Notes under the pieces: model-generated
Told to the model about the DNA's origin: nothing
The model's input: only the letters and a program-made list of their open reading frames with translations
Databases searched by the model: none
Source of the DNA: Tissierella simiarum
GTDB lineage: Bacteria > Bacillota > Clostridia > Tissierellales > Tissierellaceae
Direction of reading: 5' to 3'
NCBI RefSeq assembly: GCF_018917865.1
Contig: NZ_JAHLPM010000012.1
Coordinates: 78,308 to 142,307, forward strand
Length of the DNA stretch: 64,000 bases
Shown: piece after piece, positions 24,127 to 33,976 of the stretch
How positions within the stretch are numbered: the first letter of the stretch is position 1
Layout: each line of letters begins with the position of its first letter
Program-made: the position numbers and the translations under genes

Positions 24127-24891
24127 CTAAGCCACTATCTGATCAAGTTTTGCCCTATATATTTCAATTAATTCTTTTTCAGTTACATTGATACTTGGCT
24201 TATCTAACACTATTTGTCCTTTATCTAGCATTATGATCCTATCTGAATATTCAATTGCATCTCTCATATTATGTGAAATCATTATTGTTGTAATGGAGTA
24301 TTTCTCTATTAGTTCCTTTGTTTTCTTCATTATTACATTGGATGTCTTTGGATCTAATGCTGCTGTATGTTCATCAAGTAGCAATAAATCTGGAAGTTTC
24401 ATAGTAGCCATTAACAATGAGAGTGATTGTCTCTGACCACCTGATAGAAACTTTACCTTAGTATCTAACTTGTTTTCAAGTCCTAAGTCTAAATCCTTTA
24501 ATAACTTCACATATTTATCTACATTACCTTTCTTTATTAGCTTTTTCAAAGTGAATTTTTGCCCTTTTTTATCTGCTAAGGACATGTTTTCTAGTATGGT
24601 GAGAGAAGGTGATACACCCATAGACGGATTCTGATATACTCTTCCTATATGAATTGCTCTTTGTTCTTCTCTTAGCTTTGATACATCTTTTCCCTTTATT
24701 AATATTTGTCCCTGATCTATTGGAATACTTCCACCTATTACATTGAGGAGAGTAGATTTCCCACATCCATTAGAACCAATTATTGCTGTACATTTATTTT
24801 CTTCTATTTCTAAATTAAAATTATTAAAAATACTTATTTCATTATCTGTTCCTATATTAAAACTCTTTGATAGGTTCTCGATTCTTAACAT
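24127..24891 (-). CDS. ABC transporter ATP-binding protein
   Basis: 254 residues. Walker A GSNGCGKST, the signature LSGGQRQSLSL and Walker B LLLLDEHTAALDP are all present, so it is an intact ABC ATPase. It is the last gene of a minus-strand operon with a permease and a substrate-binding lipoprotein, and overlaps the permease gene by 35 bp, implying translational coupling. GAGGAGGGG precedes its ATG. By family and by the upstream T-box it should energise uptake of an aromatic amino acid. Confidence 0.9.
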   Translation of the reverse strand: MLRIENLSKSFNIGTDNEISIFNNFNLEIEENKCTAIIGSNGCGKSTLLNVIGGSIPIDQGQILIKGKDVSKLREEQRAIHIGRVYQNPSMGVSPSLTILENMSLADKKGQKFTLKKLIKKGNVDKYVKLLKDLDLGLENKLDTKVKFLSGGQRQSLSLLMATMKLPDLLLLDEHTAALDPKTSNVIMKKTKELIEKYSITTIMISHNMRDAIEYSDRIIMLDKGQIVLDKPSINVTEKELIEIYRAKLDQIVA

Positions 24892-25756
24892 GTTTTCCCC
24901 TCCTCTTTTTTATACTAATATTTAATAGATCAACTGCAAAATTATTATAGGATAGAAATACTATTACGATTATTGCATTTATTGCTCTAAGGTCGTTAGG
25001 GGATAAGCCTAAGTCTATGGCAATGCCACCAATAATTTTATAGATTATTGCTCCCAATATTGCTCTTGTTGTATTTTTGATTCTATTTGAATTCTTCTTT
25101 ATAGTATCTCCAATTATGATTGAAGCAAGAGCAACTACTATAATAGAGCTACCCATTGTTATATCTGCAAAACCTTGTATCTGAGCCATCATTGCTCCAC
25201 TTAAAGCAACTAGACCATTAGCTAACATAAGTCCTATTATCTTATATTTATTGCTATTTTCTCCAAGAGATTTTACTAAAGATTCATTATCTCCAGTTGC
25301 TATTAATAGATATCCTGCTTCTGTTTTTAAAAATTGGTCAAGTAATATTTTTATCAGCAATACAATAATTGATAATATTACTAGAGAAGAACCTAAATCA
25401 AAGATTGAACCATAACTAAATAGTGGTATATTAGCTTTTCCATTTATTCTAAGATTAACGGAATATAATATAGTCATGGTCAATATTCCAGATAGAAGAG
25501 GCTTTATTCTTAACTTTGTAAAGAGGGTTGCAGTAAATAACCCTGCTAAGGTACCAGAGACAAAAGCCATTAATGTACTAATTATAGGATTAACTCCTAT
25601 TGAAATAAACTTAGCGAATACAAAAGCTCCAAGTGGGAAAGTTCCTTCTACTGAAAGATCTGCTATATCCAATACTTTATAAGTTAAAAATACTCCCATA
25701 GCCAAAACTGCAAATATAAGTCCTTGTTCTAAGGATGTTATTATTAATGAATTCAT
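24857..25756 (-). CDS. ABC transporter permease (amino acid type)
   Basis: A 299-residue integral membrane protein with about eight hydrophobic segments. Motifs such as DIADLSVEGTFPLGAF, SGILTMTILYSVNLRING and ANGLVALSGAMMAQ are typical of the permease of the TrpXYZ-like systems (branched-chain-type permease family). GGAGGG precedes the ATG. Middle gene of the T-box-controlled operon. Confidence 0.9.
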   Translation of the reverse strand: MNSLIITSLEQGLIFAVLAMGVFLTYKVLDIADLSVEGTFPLGAFVFAKFISIGVNPIISTLMAFVSGTLAGLFTATLFTKLRIKPLLSGILTMTILYSVNLRINGKANIPLFSYGSIFDLGSSLVILSIIVLLIKILLDQFLKTEAGYLLIATGDNESLVKSLGENSNKYKIIGLMLANGLVALSGAMMAQIQGFADITMGSSIIVVALASIIIGDTIKKNSNRIKNTTRAILGAIIYKIIGGIAIDLGLSPNDLRAINAIIVIVFLSYNNFAVDLLNISIKKRRGKHVKNREPIKEF

Positions 25757-25793
25757 TTTTCAACCCTCCTATTTTTGATTTCTTATTTTGATT

Positions 25794-26786
25794 TTATTCT
25801 CCAGTCTTAACAGCATCTTTGAATAATGGCATATTTCTATCTAAACCTAATGCTTCTAGGGTTTTTATATTTACTGTTGTTACAGTTTTTTCAGCTACTT
25901 CAACAGGGATATTTGAAACCTCTTTTTTGTCTACAAGTATTTCCTTTGCCATAGATGCTGTTTGCTTTCCCAATTCATAGTAGCTAAGTCCATTTGTTAC
26001 TAAAAGTCCACCTTTTACTTGTGTTTCCTCAGCTGAAACAGATATCATTTTATTTTCTATAAGTTTCTTAGATACTAATTCTACAGAAGAAGCTATTAAA
26101 TTATCGCTAAGGTTATAAACTGCATCAACTTTATTTAATAGTGAATCTATTGCTTGAGGAAGTTCATTTACATTACTTATGCCAACTGTTATTACTTCAA
26201 GCCCCTCGGCAGGTGCTAGTTTTTTTACTTCTTCTATTTGAATTTCAGAATTAGCTTCAGATGTGTTATATAATATTCCTATAGTTTTTATGCTAGGGTC
26301 AATTTCTTTAAACATCTTTAATTGAGAAGCTGTAGGTGCCATATCAGATGTTCCCGTTATATTTCCACCAACATTTTTCCAATCTGCGACTATTTCTGAT
26401 TTTACTGGATCAGTTACTGCACTAAATAGTATTGGAGTATCTTTTGTAGCTTGCTTAGCAGATTGTGCCGCTGGTGTTGCTATGGCATATATTAAATCAA
26501 CTTTATCCTTTACAAATTTTTGAGCTATACTAACTGTATTTGAAATATCTCCTTGAGCATTTTGATAATCTATTTCCGCATTAACACCAAGTTCTTTTAG
26601 TCCATCTTCAAACCCTTTTCTTGCATCATCCAACGCTGGATGTTCTGTTAATTGACTAATTCCAATTCTATATATTTTTTCATCTGATGTATTATTTGCT
26701 TGACTTTCCTTTGAACTACATCCTGATAAAATCATTATACCTACTATTAGCATTGCTATTAGACTGCTAACTTTGCTTTTTTTCAT
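25794..26786 (-). CDS. ABC transporter substrate-binding lipoprotein (TrpX-like)
   Basis: 330 residues with a lipoprotein signal peptide (MKKSKVSSLIAML...ILSGC, acylated Cys at about 23). The body matches the ABC substrate-binding family often called TrpX: IGISQLTEHPALDDARKGFE, YAIATPAAQSAK, LFSAVTDPV and GNITGTSDM. It captures a small amino acid ligand outside the membrane for the permease. First gene of the operon, AAGGAGG before the ATG, directly downstream of a T-box leader. Confidence 0.9.
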   Translation of the reverse strand: MKKSKVSSLIAMLIVGIMILSGCSSKESQANNTSDEKIYRIGISQLTEHPALDDARKGFEDGLKELGVNAEIDYQNAQGDISNTVSIAQKFVKDKVDLIYAIATPAAQSAKQATKDTPILFSAVTDPVKSEIVADWKNVGGNITGTSDMAPTASQLKMFKEIDPSIKTIGILYNTSEANSEIQIEEVKKLAPAEGLEVITVGISNVNELPQAIDSLLNKVDAVYNLSDNLIASSVELVSKKLIENKMISVSAEETQVKGGLLVTNGLSYYELGKQTASMAKEILVDKKEVSNIPVEVAEKTVTTVNIKTLEALGLDRNMPLFKDAVKTGE

Positions 26787-26831
26787 TTAATTATCCTCCT
26801 TTTAATATTGTACTAATTTAATTTTAGGTAA

Positions 26832-27118
26832 TAAAAAAATCTTTCGCTCCTATAAACACAGCTTTTTAGCTATGCTTATAGGGACGAAAGATTATATCCG
26901 TGGTACCACCCTAATTATGACAAAAAAGTCATCACTCAATCAGACCCAACAGTCCTATCCCCTATAACGATGGGCTTTCGGATTCGTCTACTTGATTAAT
27001 CGTTGAACGAATCTGCTTAGGAGTGAATATTACATATCTTCTTAATGTTGGCTTTCACCTTTCCCAACTCTCTGTAAATAAGCTTCGATATCTTTCTCTC
27101 CATCAGAGCATTTTTTAT
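26832..27118 (-). promoter_or_regulatory. T-box riboswitch, probably Phe (UUC) specifier
   Basis: On the minus strand the conserved T-box AGGGTGGTACCACGG (about 26897-26911) is followed by a terminator hairpin (AATCTTTCG...CGAAAGATT plus T-run, 26832-26892). Upstream is Stem I with AGAGAGTTGGGAAAGGTG, a lower stem GCTTA/TAAGC, and the specifier-loop sequence AATATTCACTCC. Reading the specifier with the usual following purine gives UUC, phenylalanine. Uncharged tRNA would stabilise the antiterminator and turn the transporter on. The specifier call is less certain than the T-box itself. Confidence 0.9.
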
Positions 27119-27128
27119 GTTAGGTATT

Positions 27129-27157
27129 ATAATAATACTTTAGTATAGTAATGTCAA
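27129..27157 (-). promoter_or_regulatory. promoter of the T-box operon
   Basis: On the minus strand TTGACA (27152-27157) and TATTAT (27129-27134) are 17 bp apart, a near-consensus vegetative promoter just upstream of the T-box leader. A TATAAT also lies three bases further on. Confidence 0.75.
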
Positions 27158-27449
27158 CATATTTTTAAAAAATTTCACTAATTTATATATGAGGTGTAGT
27201 TTAGATTGGGGACAGAATTTTTTGGAAATGTTCTTTAGAAAAGGAAGGAATCTGGAGAAGTTTATGGAATAAGTAATTATTCATAAACTTGGAATATGAG
27301 TAAAAATAAGAACTGGATAGAATGACAAAAGATTTATTATGAAAAAGATAGTATAAAGAAACTTCGAGAATATAAGGAAAACTTCATCTAATCAGGCATG
27401 GGAGACACTAGATACGGGGTTGCATGAGTAAATTAATGGAGGCATAAAT
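27158..27449. other. gap between divergent transcription units
   Basis: About 290 bp before the GNAT gene on the + strand. It is AT-rich; no repeat element, remnant or hairpin could be named. Confidence 0.4.
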
Positions 27450-28001
27450 ATGACTAAACAAGAACCATATAATAGCTTAGAAGAATATAAGAAAAAAATT
27501 TTAACAAGCTTACCATTTAATGTAGATATTTTTACTATTAGAGAATTAAATCGTCAAGATATTGACCTATATGTTAGTTGGCCAGATTATCCACCACCAT
27601 ATGAAATGTTTAATACATCTTTAAAGAACAAACCTCTCACAGAAAGAGATAAAAGGTGGGAGAGTTATTGTCAAAATAATAATACTTTAAGCTTAGTAGT
27701 TGAATATAAAGAAGAGATGATTGGAAAATTCTCTTTACTCGAAATTGATTGGAAAAAAATGAGTGTAAATAATATGAGTATTAGATTGCATCCACAATGG
27801 TGTAATAATGGAAACGGTACTAAAATATTAAAAGGTATTTCTAATTGGTGCTTCGATAATGGAATAGTAAAAATAAAATTTGATGTACTGAGTACAAACC
27901 AACGTGCAGTAAAGAGCTATAAAAATATAGGATATAAGATTATTGATAAATTTGAGCATGGAAATGCAACTTTCTATTGGATGGAACTAAGATCAGAGTA
28001 G
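27450..28001 (+). CDS. GNAT family N-acetyltransferase
   Basis: 183 residues. The GNAT core is seen as SIRLHPQWCNNGNGTKILKG (acetyl-CoA loop with NGNG in place of the usual RGxG) and DVLSTNQRAVKSYKNIGYK. The N-terminal 35 residues are an extension (KQEPYNSLEEYKKKILTSLP). The acceptor is unknown. AATGGAGG precedes the ATG. Confidence 0.8.
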   Translation: MTKQEPYNSLEEYKKKILTSLPFNVDIFTIRELNRQDIDLYVSWPDYPPPYEMFNTSLKNKPLTERDKRWESYCQNNNTLSLVVEYKEEMIGKFSLLEIDWKKMSVNNMSIRLHPQWCNNGNGTKILKGISNWCFDNGIVKIKFDVLSTNQRAVKSYKNIGYKIIDKFEHGNATFYWMELRSE

Positions 28002-28079
28002 AATAGTATCTTTACTATCAATGTGTATAGGCACAAAAATTTATCGAAGAAATGGATAATTAATAAATTATTCAGATGG

Positions 28080-28202
28080 TCTTAACAAATCATTGTATTT
28101 ATGCTGAAGGGTCGTTTCTATAGGGGAGAGCCACACAGGTTTGGAAAAGTAAGATTATCATCTAGATTTTTTTAAACATTTGTCATACTAAGGCGTTATA
28201 AG
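28080..28202 (+). repeat. attC-like intergenic repeat (element H)
   Basis: The left end CTTAACAAATCATTGTAT and the right end GTCATACTAAGGCGTTATAAG are imperfect reverse complements at their tips (CTTAAC versus CTTATAAC). The right box GTTATAA and the following GAAAT are identical to element F. About 122 bp. It lies upstream of a GNAT gene. Confidence 0.5.
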
Positions 28203-28279
28203 AAATACCGATATCTAGGTTATTCTTTGGAATTTTATTTGATAAGAAGCAAGAATAATTTATATTAGGTGAGGATTAA

Positions 28280-28744
28280 ATGAATAGAGATTATAAAATT
28301 ATTTCAGTAAATGAAAATCAAAAATTAAAACAGAGATTATTAGATTATGTAAAAACATCGGGATGGAGAGTTTTTCCTTTCTTTAAAGAACAGTTAGAGA
28401 TCGGATTGGATTCGATAGATGGTGTTCAACAGACTTTTATTCTTATGCGTAAAACAAAAATAATAGGGTTTTGTCAGTTTATTAAGTATGAGTCAATTAA
28501 TAATCAAAGCTTGACACCATGGATATCTACTCTATTTATCGATGAGGAATATAGAGGAAATAGATTGAGTGGACTACTTATTGAAAATGCAAGAAATTAT
28601 GCTAAAAAGTTAGGCTATGAGAAATTATATCTTTCTACGGATCATATTCAGCTCTATGAAAAATTTGGTTTTAAAGAAATAGGACTAGATATAGATAAGT
28701 GGGGATATCCAACAAAGATTTATGAGATAAATACTGACTACTAA
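28280..28744 (+). CDS. GNAT family N-acetyltransferase
   Basis: 154 residues. The core motif is STLFIDEEYRGNRLSGLLIE, with the acetyl-CoA loop RGNRLSG, then LYLSTDHIQLYEKFGFKEI. This compact form is common in Firmicutes. TAGGTGAGG precedes the ATG. It follows element H and a conserved ~50-bp leader, consistent with a cassette. Confidence 0.85.
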   Translation: MNRDYKIISVNENQKLKQRLLDYVKTSGWRVFPFFKEQLEIGLDSIDGVQQTFILMRKTKIIGFCQFIKYESINNQSLTPWISTLFIDEEYRGNRLSGLLIENARNYAKKLGYEKLYLSTDHIQLYEKFGFKEIGLDIDKWGYPTKIYEINTDY

Positions 28745-28969
28745 GGCAAATGAGAATAATTTGTACTTTCAGTTTAAGGACACCGCAAATACGAAACCAT
28801 TATTTGAAAATTCAGGTCTATTGAAGATTTTCTTATACGACTAGAAATTTTTGTACTACTATAATAAAGAGCAATATAACGAATCGTAATAATAGATTAT
28901 ATTCAATATTTGAAATTAATGAATAAGTGCTTATATAAAATTAATTGACTAAACGGGAGGAATGATATT

Positions 28970-29602
28970 ATGAGAATTCAAAAAATAAAAAATAGAGGGA
29001 CTTTATTTACATATACTACTTCTTCGGGGTGGGATCTAAATGTTCATTTAATTATGAGCGAAAAATATAATTACATCATTGATACAGGATTAGGATCTTT
29101 AAGTATCAATCCAATTAAGGAATATATAAAAGATAGTAATAAACCTATTATTGTGATAAATACACATTATCATTGGGATCATATTTGGGGAAACGGTTCA
29201 TTACGAAATTATATAATTATATCTCACAAATTATGTAGAGAAATGATTGAATCAAAATGGAAAGATATGATGCATAAAAATAAGCAGTATTGTTATGGTG
29301 AAGTAGAAATGAATCTTCCTAACTTAGTTTTTGAAAAAGAACTTTATTTTCCAGAAGATAAAATAAGGATTATATATACGCCTGGACATACTATAGACTC
29401 CGTAAGTGTAATAGATGAAGAAGAAAAAGTGATAAATGTAGGTGATAATATTGATGAAATTATTCCGAGTATTTATTGTGAAAAAGATCTATATATTGAC
29501 ACTCTTTTAAAGTATAGGAATATGGATTTCGACACTTGTATATCAGGTCATAATGTGATTTTAGGGAAGGAAATTATTGAGAAAATATTGAGCATACTTT
29601 AA
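28970..29602 (+). CDS. metallo-beta-lactamase-fold hydrolase
   Basis: 210 residues of the MBL superfamily. Zinc ligands are in order: HYHWDH at 66-71, His140 in TPGHTIDS, Asp159 in VGDN and His194 in SGHN. The short length and lack of a signal peptide argue against a secreted beta-lactamase. Glyoxalase II-like or lactonase activity is as likely. GGGAGGAA precedes the ATG. Confidence 0.85.
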   Translation: MRIQKIKNRGTLFTYTTSSGWDLNVHLIMSEKYNYIIDTGLGSLSINPIKEYIKDSNKPIIVINTHYHWDHIWGNGSLRNYIIISHKLCREMIESKWKDMMHKNKQYCYGEVEMNLPNLVFEKELYFPEDKIRIIYTPGHTIDSVSVIDEEEKVINVGDNIDEIIPSIYCEKDLYIDTLLKYRNMDFDTCISGHNVILGKEIIEKILSIL

Positions 29603-30029
29603 TAATTTTAATCATATTTACAGAATAAAGTTGTTCATTGTCACACAGGATGTTACAAAATAAGATATTTTTAGATAGCGAAAAAAGAGCGGAAGAGATT
29701 AGGATAATCTGCCGTAGATAGAAAGAAAGAGACTTCAAACATCAGATAAACAAAATGTTGCTATTTGATTTAGTTTAAGAGTACCTTGAATAAGGACGAG
29801 TATCGAACTAAAATATATCTTTTAAATAAAGAAAATTTTGAGCCATCATCAGCAAGGTACATTTCCAAGCCCAAGTGTGCTTTCTCTGGAGCTTGAGAAC
29901 ATCAGCAATCTAAAACGTTATATGATATTGTATATCGAAGAACGTTTTAATTTTGTTTTAAATTTTTTAGGTACAATTGTAGAATAGTATGATACATAAG
30001 AAAAACAGATAGATATTAGGGGGATATCG
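29603..30029. other. gap holding attC-like right arm (element I)
   Basis: About 430 bp. At 29860-29924, CAAGCCCAAG...GGAGCTTGAG can pair, and the segment continues ACATCAGCAATCTAAAACGTTATATG. This resembles the right arms of elements A and D (ATCAGCA, CGTTATAT). No ATAAC left end was found, so the element is incomplete. The rest of the gap has no recognisable content. Confidence 0.4.
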
Positions 30030-30641
30030 ATGGATTATATAAAACAGATTATTGAGTTTACGCCTGCTAACGAACAAGAAAGCCAAGATAAAAAGATAAT
30101 TCTTGATTATATAGAAAAGTTTCCATGCAATATTTTATTAAGAGAAAATGAATTCGCACATATCACAAGTTCGGGATTTATAATGAACAGAACGTTAGAT
30201 AAAGTGCTAATGGTTCATCATAACATACGAAATACTTGGGCTTGGACTAGTGGACATGTTGATGGTGATACAGATTTTTTACGCGTTGCAATTAAAGAGG
30301 CAAAAGAAGAAACAGGTATAAATGATGTGAAAGCTTTTACAGAAGATATTGTATCTATTGATATTTTACCTGTATTTGGACATATGAGAAGAAATAAGTA
30401 TGTTAGTGCACATCTACATCTTTCAATAGCGTATATTCTCATTGCGAGTGAAAAAGAAACGCTCATAGTAAATGAAGATGAAAATAGTGATGTCAATTGG
30501 TTTGCTTTGGATAAGTTTACTGAAGATTATTTTGATGTTAGTGATGTTTATTTATATAACAAGCTAATTTATAGGGCTAAACAAATTAAAAATAATAAAG
30601 AATTACATACTAATGGAATGTACCCTTATTTGCAGCAATAG
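30030..30641 (+). CDS. Nudix hydrolase with long N-terminal extension
   Basis: 203 residues. The Nudix box spans 75-97 (G75, K89-E90, E93-E94, G96), but position 81, normally Glu, is Thr, and the usual Arg is Lys89. The REUxEE metal-binding core is conserved, so activity is likely. The 50-residue N-terminal extension resembles isopentenyl-diphosphate-isomerase-like Nudix proteins, though no isomerase residues can be claimed. GGGGGAT lies upstream of the ATG. Confidence 0.8.
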   Translation: MDYIKQIIEFTPANEQESQDKKIILDYIEKFPCNILLRENEFAHITSSGFIMNRTLDKVLMVHHNIRNTWAWTSGHVDGDTDFLRVAIKEAKEETGINDVKAFTEDIVSIDILPVFGHMRRNKYVSAHLHLSIAYILIASEKETLIVNEDENSDVNWFALDKFTEDYFDVSDVYLYNKLIYRAKQIKNNKELHTNGMYPYLQQ

Positions 30642-30785
30642 CCTAAGCTAGGATCATTACAAGATTTCATCGGATATATTAATAATGTTTTACTGAAAAA
30701 GATTAAGTTTTCTTTTGGGTATCTAGTATAAGATCAAGAAATAACTAATAAATGTTGCAACTATATTATATGGGGGGAAATTAAG

Positions 30786-32030
30786 ATGAAAAAGTTTTTT
30801 TGTCTATTAATGATAATGGTGGTTTTACTGGTTGGATGTAGTCCAACTAAGGTAATAGAAACAGAGTTACCAGAATCATCAGAGCAATCGGAAGAGTATA
30901 AGACTTTACTTTCACCAAATAATAAGTTGGGAATTGTAAGAAAGCCTTATGCAGCAGATTATTCTTTCATTAATCCAGGAAAAATGACTGAGTTGCCAAG
31001 CTATAATCCAGATTCAGATGAGATATGGCAGATAGATTTAAGAAGTAGTGATTTAACAAACCTTGATTTATCGGAAAGGTTTGAAGATTTAATTTATGCT
31101 GATTTTGACAGTAAGACTCAATGGCCTGATAAATTACCTGATGGCTTCGAACCGAAGATGATAATGGAATTAGGGAAAAATCCTGGCTTAGGATTAAGAG
31201 AACTCCATGAAAAAGGAATTACAGGAAAAGGAATTGGTCTAGCAATAATCGACCAAGGGTTGTTAGTTGATCATATAGAGTACAAAAAACAATTAAAAAT
31301 GTATGAGGAAATTCACTGTTCTGATGAAAATGCAGCAATGCATGGACCTGCAGTTGCATCTATTGCTGTGGGCAAGACAGTTGGAGTAGCACCTGAAGCC
31401 GATCTTTATTATATTGCCGAAACCCATGGAGTTTACAATGAGCAAGGGGAATTTGATTGGGATCTTTCTTGGCTTGCAGAATCTATAGACCGTATTGTTG
31501 AAATTAATAAGACACTGCCTGAAGGGAAAAAAATCAGAGTTATATCAATTTCTTTAGGAATAGGAGGAGAGATGAATGACTATGAAAAAGTATTTGATTC
31601 GATTGAAAAGGCAAAACAGGATGGAATATATACTATATATGTAGAAACTGATCGATATTTGGGACTTGATCGTGACCCTCTAAAAAACCCAGATGATGTT
31701 AATTCATTTGCAAAAGGAAGGTTCTGGAAGAATATTAGATATAATAATGATAAACTTTTAATTCCTATGGATTCTAGATGTACTGCCAGTCCTACAGGGG
31801 TTAATGATTATGTGTTTTATAGGGATGGTGGTATGAGCTGGGCAGTACCTTATGTTGCAGGATTATATGCATTAGCTTGTCAAGTTAAACCTGATATTAC
31901 ACCCGAAATTTTCTGGAGTTATGCATTTGAGACAAGCGATACAATATCTATTGATAACAGTAATGAAGAACAACTTGGAAAAATAGTCAATCCAGTAAGA
32001 TTGATTGAAAACATTGAGAAAATGAAATAG
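30786..32030 (+). CDS. S8 (subtilisin) family peptidase lipoprotein
   Basis: 414 residues. A lipoprotein signal peptide ends LLVGC with Cys18. The subtilase triad is in order: Asp156 in AIIDQGL, His186 in AMHGPAVAS and Ser351 in GGMSWAVPYVAGL. It is therefore expected to be an active serine protease anchored outside the membrane. The spacing between His and Ser is normal, and the N-terminal ~130 residues could be a propeptide. Monocistronic with AGGGG-like GGGGGAAATT before the ATG. Confidence 0.85.
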   Translation: MKKFFCLLMIMVVLLVGCSPTKVIETELPESSEQSEEYKTLLSPNNKLGIVRKPYAADYSFINPGKMTELPSYNPDSDEIWQIDLRSSDLTNLDLSERFEDLIYADFDSKTQWPDKLPDGFEPKMIMELGKNPGLGLRELHEKGITGKGIGLAIIDQGLLVDHIEYKKQLKMYEEIHCSDENAAMHGPAVASIAVGKTVGVAPEADLYYIAETHGVYNEQGEFDWDLSWLAESIDRIVEINKTLPEGKKIRVISISLGIGGEMNDYEKVFDSIEKAKQDGIYTIYVETDRYLGLDRDPLKNPDDVNSFAKGRFWKNIRYNNDKLLIPMDSRCTASPTGVNDYVFYRDGGMSWAVPYVAGLYALACQVKPDITPEIFWSYAFETSDTISIDNSNEEQLGKIVNPVRLIENIEKMK

Positions 32031-32126
32031 AATTGAAGATTTTCTCTTAAAAGAACTCTAAATTTATAGATATAATTTTGATTACAATCATGAGTATTTT
32101 TAAAAATTAGGAGTGGATAATGAAAA

Positions 32127-32591
32127 ATGGGAAGAACAGCACAAGCTTTAAATATGATATCAGATGGGATAAAAGGGAAAAAAGTTTTAGAAGTTGCATG
32201 TGGATGTGCAGAATTTTCTATTGAGGTAGCAAGTGTTGCTGATGAAATACAATGTATAGACTTAGATAGTTTTAGACTATTACCTGAGATAGAAAATCAT
32301 CCAAAGATTATTTTTAAACAAATGGATGCTACTAAAATGGAATATGAAGATGGATATTTTAATTCCTGTATACTGTATAATGCTATAGGACATTTAACGG
32401 ACTGCATGGAAGAAATTTTTAAAGAATGTATTAGAGTAACAGCTTCTAATGGCAATATCTATGTTATTAGTTCTTTTAAAATGGACAGAGCTGCTATTGA
32501 AGATCAATTAATTCCATGGTTACTATCTAATAACATTACATATATTTTAACAGAAAAATCACCGTTTATTTGTGTGACTATTAAAAGATAA
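32127..32591 (+). CDS. class I SAM-dependent methyltransferase, short
   Basis: 154 residues: the SAM-binding motif KVLEVACGCAEFSIEVA, an acidic IDLD, and post-motifs DATKMEYEDGYFNSCILYN and HLTDCMEEIFKECIRVT. It lacks the ~50 N-terminal residues many relatives have. An ATG seven bases upstream lies closer to AGGAGTG but in another frame (it encodes KNGKNSTSFKYD), so a small frameshift near the start is possible. Substrate unknown. Confidence 0.65.
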   Translation: MGRTAQALNMISDGIKGKKVLEVACGCAEFSIEVASVADEIQCIDLDSFRLLPEIENHPKIIFKQMDATKMEYEDGYFNSCILYNAIGHLTDCMEEIFKECIRVTASNGNIYVISSFKMDRAAIEDQLIPWLLSNNITYILTEKSPFICVTIKR

Positions 32592-32791
32592 TTTTATAAT
32601 ATCTTTTAACCGAGAGTAAAGTTCTGTTAGAGAGAGTATTTCTTTAGAATTCAATAGGGATATGGCAAATACAAGTACGTTGTGAAATCTTATGAAAGAA
32701 AGTCAAAAATCAAAAGTTTATTTAGATTGGATTTTTAGATAGAAAAGTGTTGTTTTCAATGCTAAATTATACTTGAAGGAGATGGTGATAT

Positions 32792-33283
32792 TTGTTAGAA
32801 ATATCGAGTTTGTTTCTATTTTTTCCTCTAGCAATTACATTACATAATTTAGAAGAAGCCCTTTGGTTACCACAATGGTCAAAATATGCACAAAAATTTC
32901 ATGCACCTGTAAATAAAGATAAATTTCACTTCGCTGTAATTGTAATTACCTTATTAGCATATTTAGCTACGTGTACTTTTATGTTTTTACCTCAAATATT
33001 AGTATGTAAATATTTTTACTTTGGTTTTCTGGGAGCAATGATTATTAATGCTATTTTTCCTCATTTAGTTTCGACTATTATATTAAAAAAATATTCTCCA
33101 GGTTTAATAACAGGAGTTTTTCTAGTGATACCATCTAATGTTCTTATAATAACATATTCTATATACAATAAAGTAATTAGTTTTTATAAGATAGTATTAT
33201 CTACAATTGTAGTTGGTACAGTGTTGTTGATTATGATTCCTATTTTGTTTAAGTTAGGAAAAAAATTTATAAGTTATGAGTAG
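32792..33283 (+). CDS. HXXEE domain membrane protein
   Basis: 163 residues from TTG 32792, nine bases after AAGGAG. HNLEE near residue 19 in LAITLHNLEEALWLPQW is the defining HXXEE motif, and NAIFPHLVSTI is its partner. Four to five hydrophobic segments are present. The family is uncharacterised; conserved His and Glu residues suggest a metal site in the membrane. Confidence 0.8.
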   Translation: MLEISSLFLFFPLAITLHNLEEALWLPQWSKYAQKFHAPVNKDKFHFAVIVITLLAYLATCTFMFLPQILVCKYFYFGFLGAMIINAIFPHLVSTIILKKYSPGLITGVFLVIPSNVLIITYSIYNKVISFYKIVLSTIVVGTVLLIMIPILFKLGKKFISYE

Positions 33284-33524
33284 CTTGAAAGATATCGAGG
33301 ATATGTCTGTATAAAGGGGATGTTACGATGAGATGAATTTAGTCTAAATTAAGCTCAAAATAAATCTTAGGATGAAAAGATGAGCCACTCATGTTTGTAG
33401 ATATATTTAAATTGAAAAATTCTTACTGTAAGACATCTGTGTTTACGGTACATAGTTCGTATTTAACAAAGGGAATCCTACTTCTATACATCAGATAAAA
33501 TAGTTTACCATCGTAATAATAATA
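33284..33524. other. gap, nothing recognised
   Basis: AT-rich sequence between the HXXEE gene and the DUF3795 remnant. No hairpin or repeat element I can support. Confidence 0.4.
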
Positions 33525-33671
33525 CGTATATGTGGAATTGAGAATGGAAAAGATAATTGTGGTTATTGCAACGATTATCCATGTTCAAAACTTGATGTTC
33601 CATTTAAAAATTCTCCAAAGAATAAAAAAATATTAGATCAAATAAGAGATGGATTACAAGAATCGATATGA
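33525..33671 (+). pseudogene. DUF3795 protein fragment
   Basis: The frame reads RICGIENGKDNCGYCNDYPC, matching the cysteine-rich end of DUF3795 proteins (CG..GKENCG.C.DYPC). It continues DQIRDGLQESI to a TGA at 33669. The N-terminal half of the family (CGLDCSKCPAY) is absent, and there is no start site. A possible further remnant (NVKERVLNIPNYISEAIKSN) follows at about 33701-33766. Confidence 0.65.
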
Positions 33672-33763
33672 GTAAAGAGTTCATGCAGTTCTAGAGCCAA
33701 ATGTTAAAGAAAGGGTTTTGAATATACCTAATTATATTTCAGAGGCGATAAAAAGTAATCTAA

Positions 33764-33976
33764 TTGTGTAAGTTTGGCAGAATAAAGCTCCATAAAATAT
33801 TTATAGATTTGGAATCAGGAGAAAAACTAGTACTAAATTTAGATGGAGAGGATATAGATGATGACGGTGATGAAATTAAAGAAGCCATTGAAGAATTTAT
33901 AAAGGTAGAAATTGTGACTAAATATATAGAAACAGTAACAGACAAAGAATTAGAAAAACAAGGTCTAAATAGATAG
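33764..33976 (+). other. small acidic open reading frame of doubtful status
   Basis: 70 codons from a TTG without a convincing ribosome binding site: IFIDLESGEKLVLNLDGEDI followed by an acidic helix. The codon use looks like coding DNA, so it may be the tail of a former gene, but I do not recognise it. Confidence 0.3.

Noticed and set aside
300..29924. CRISPR array
   Set aside because: The repeats are long, imperfect, widely spaced and separated by genes; there are no short direct repeats with regular spacers and no cas genes.
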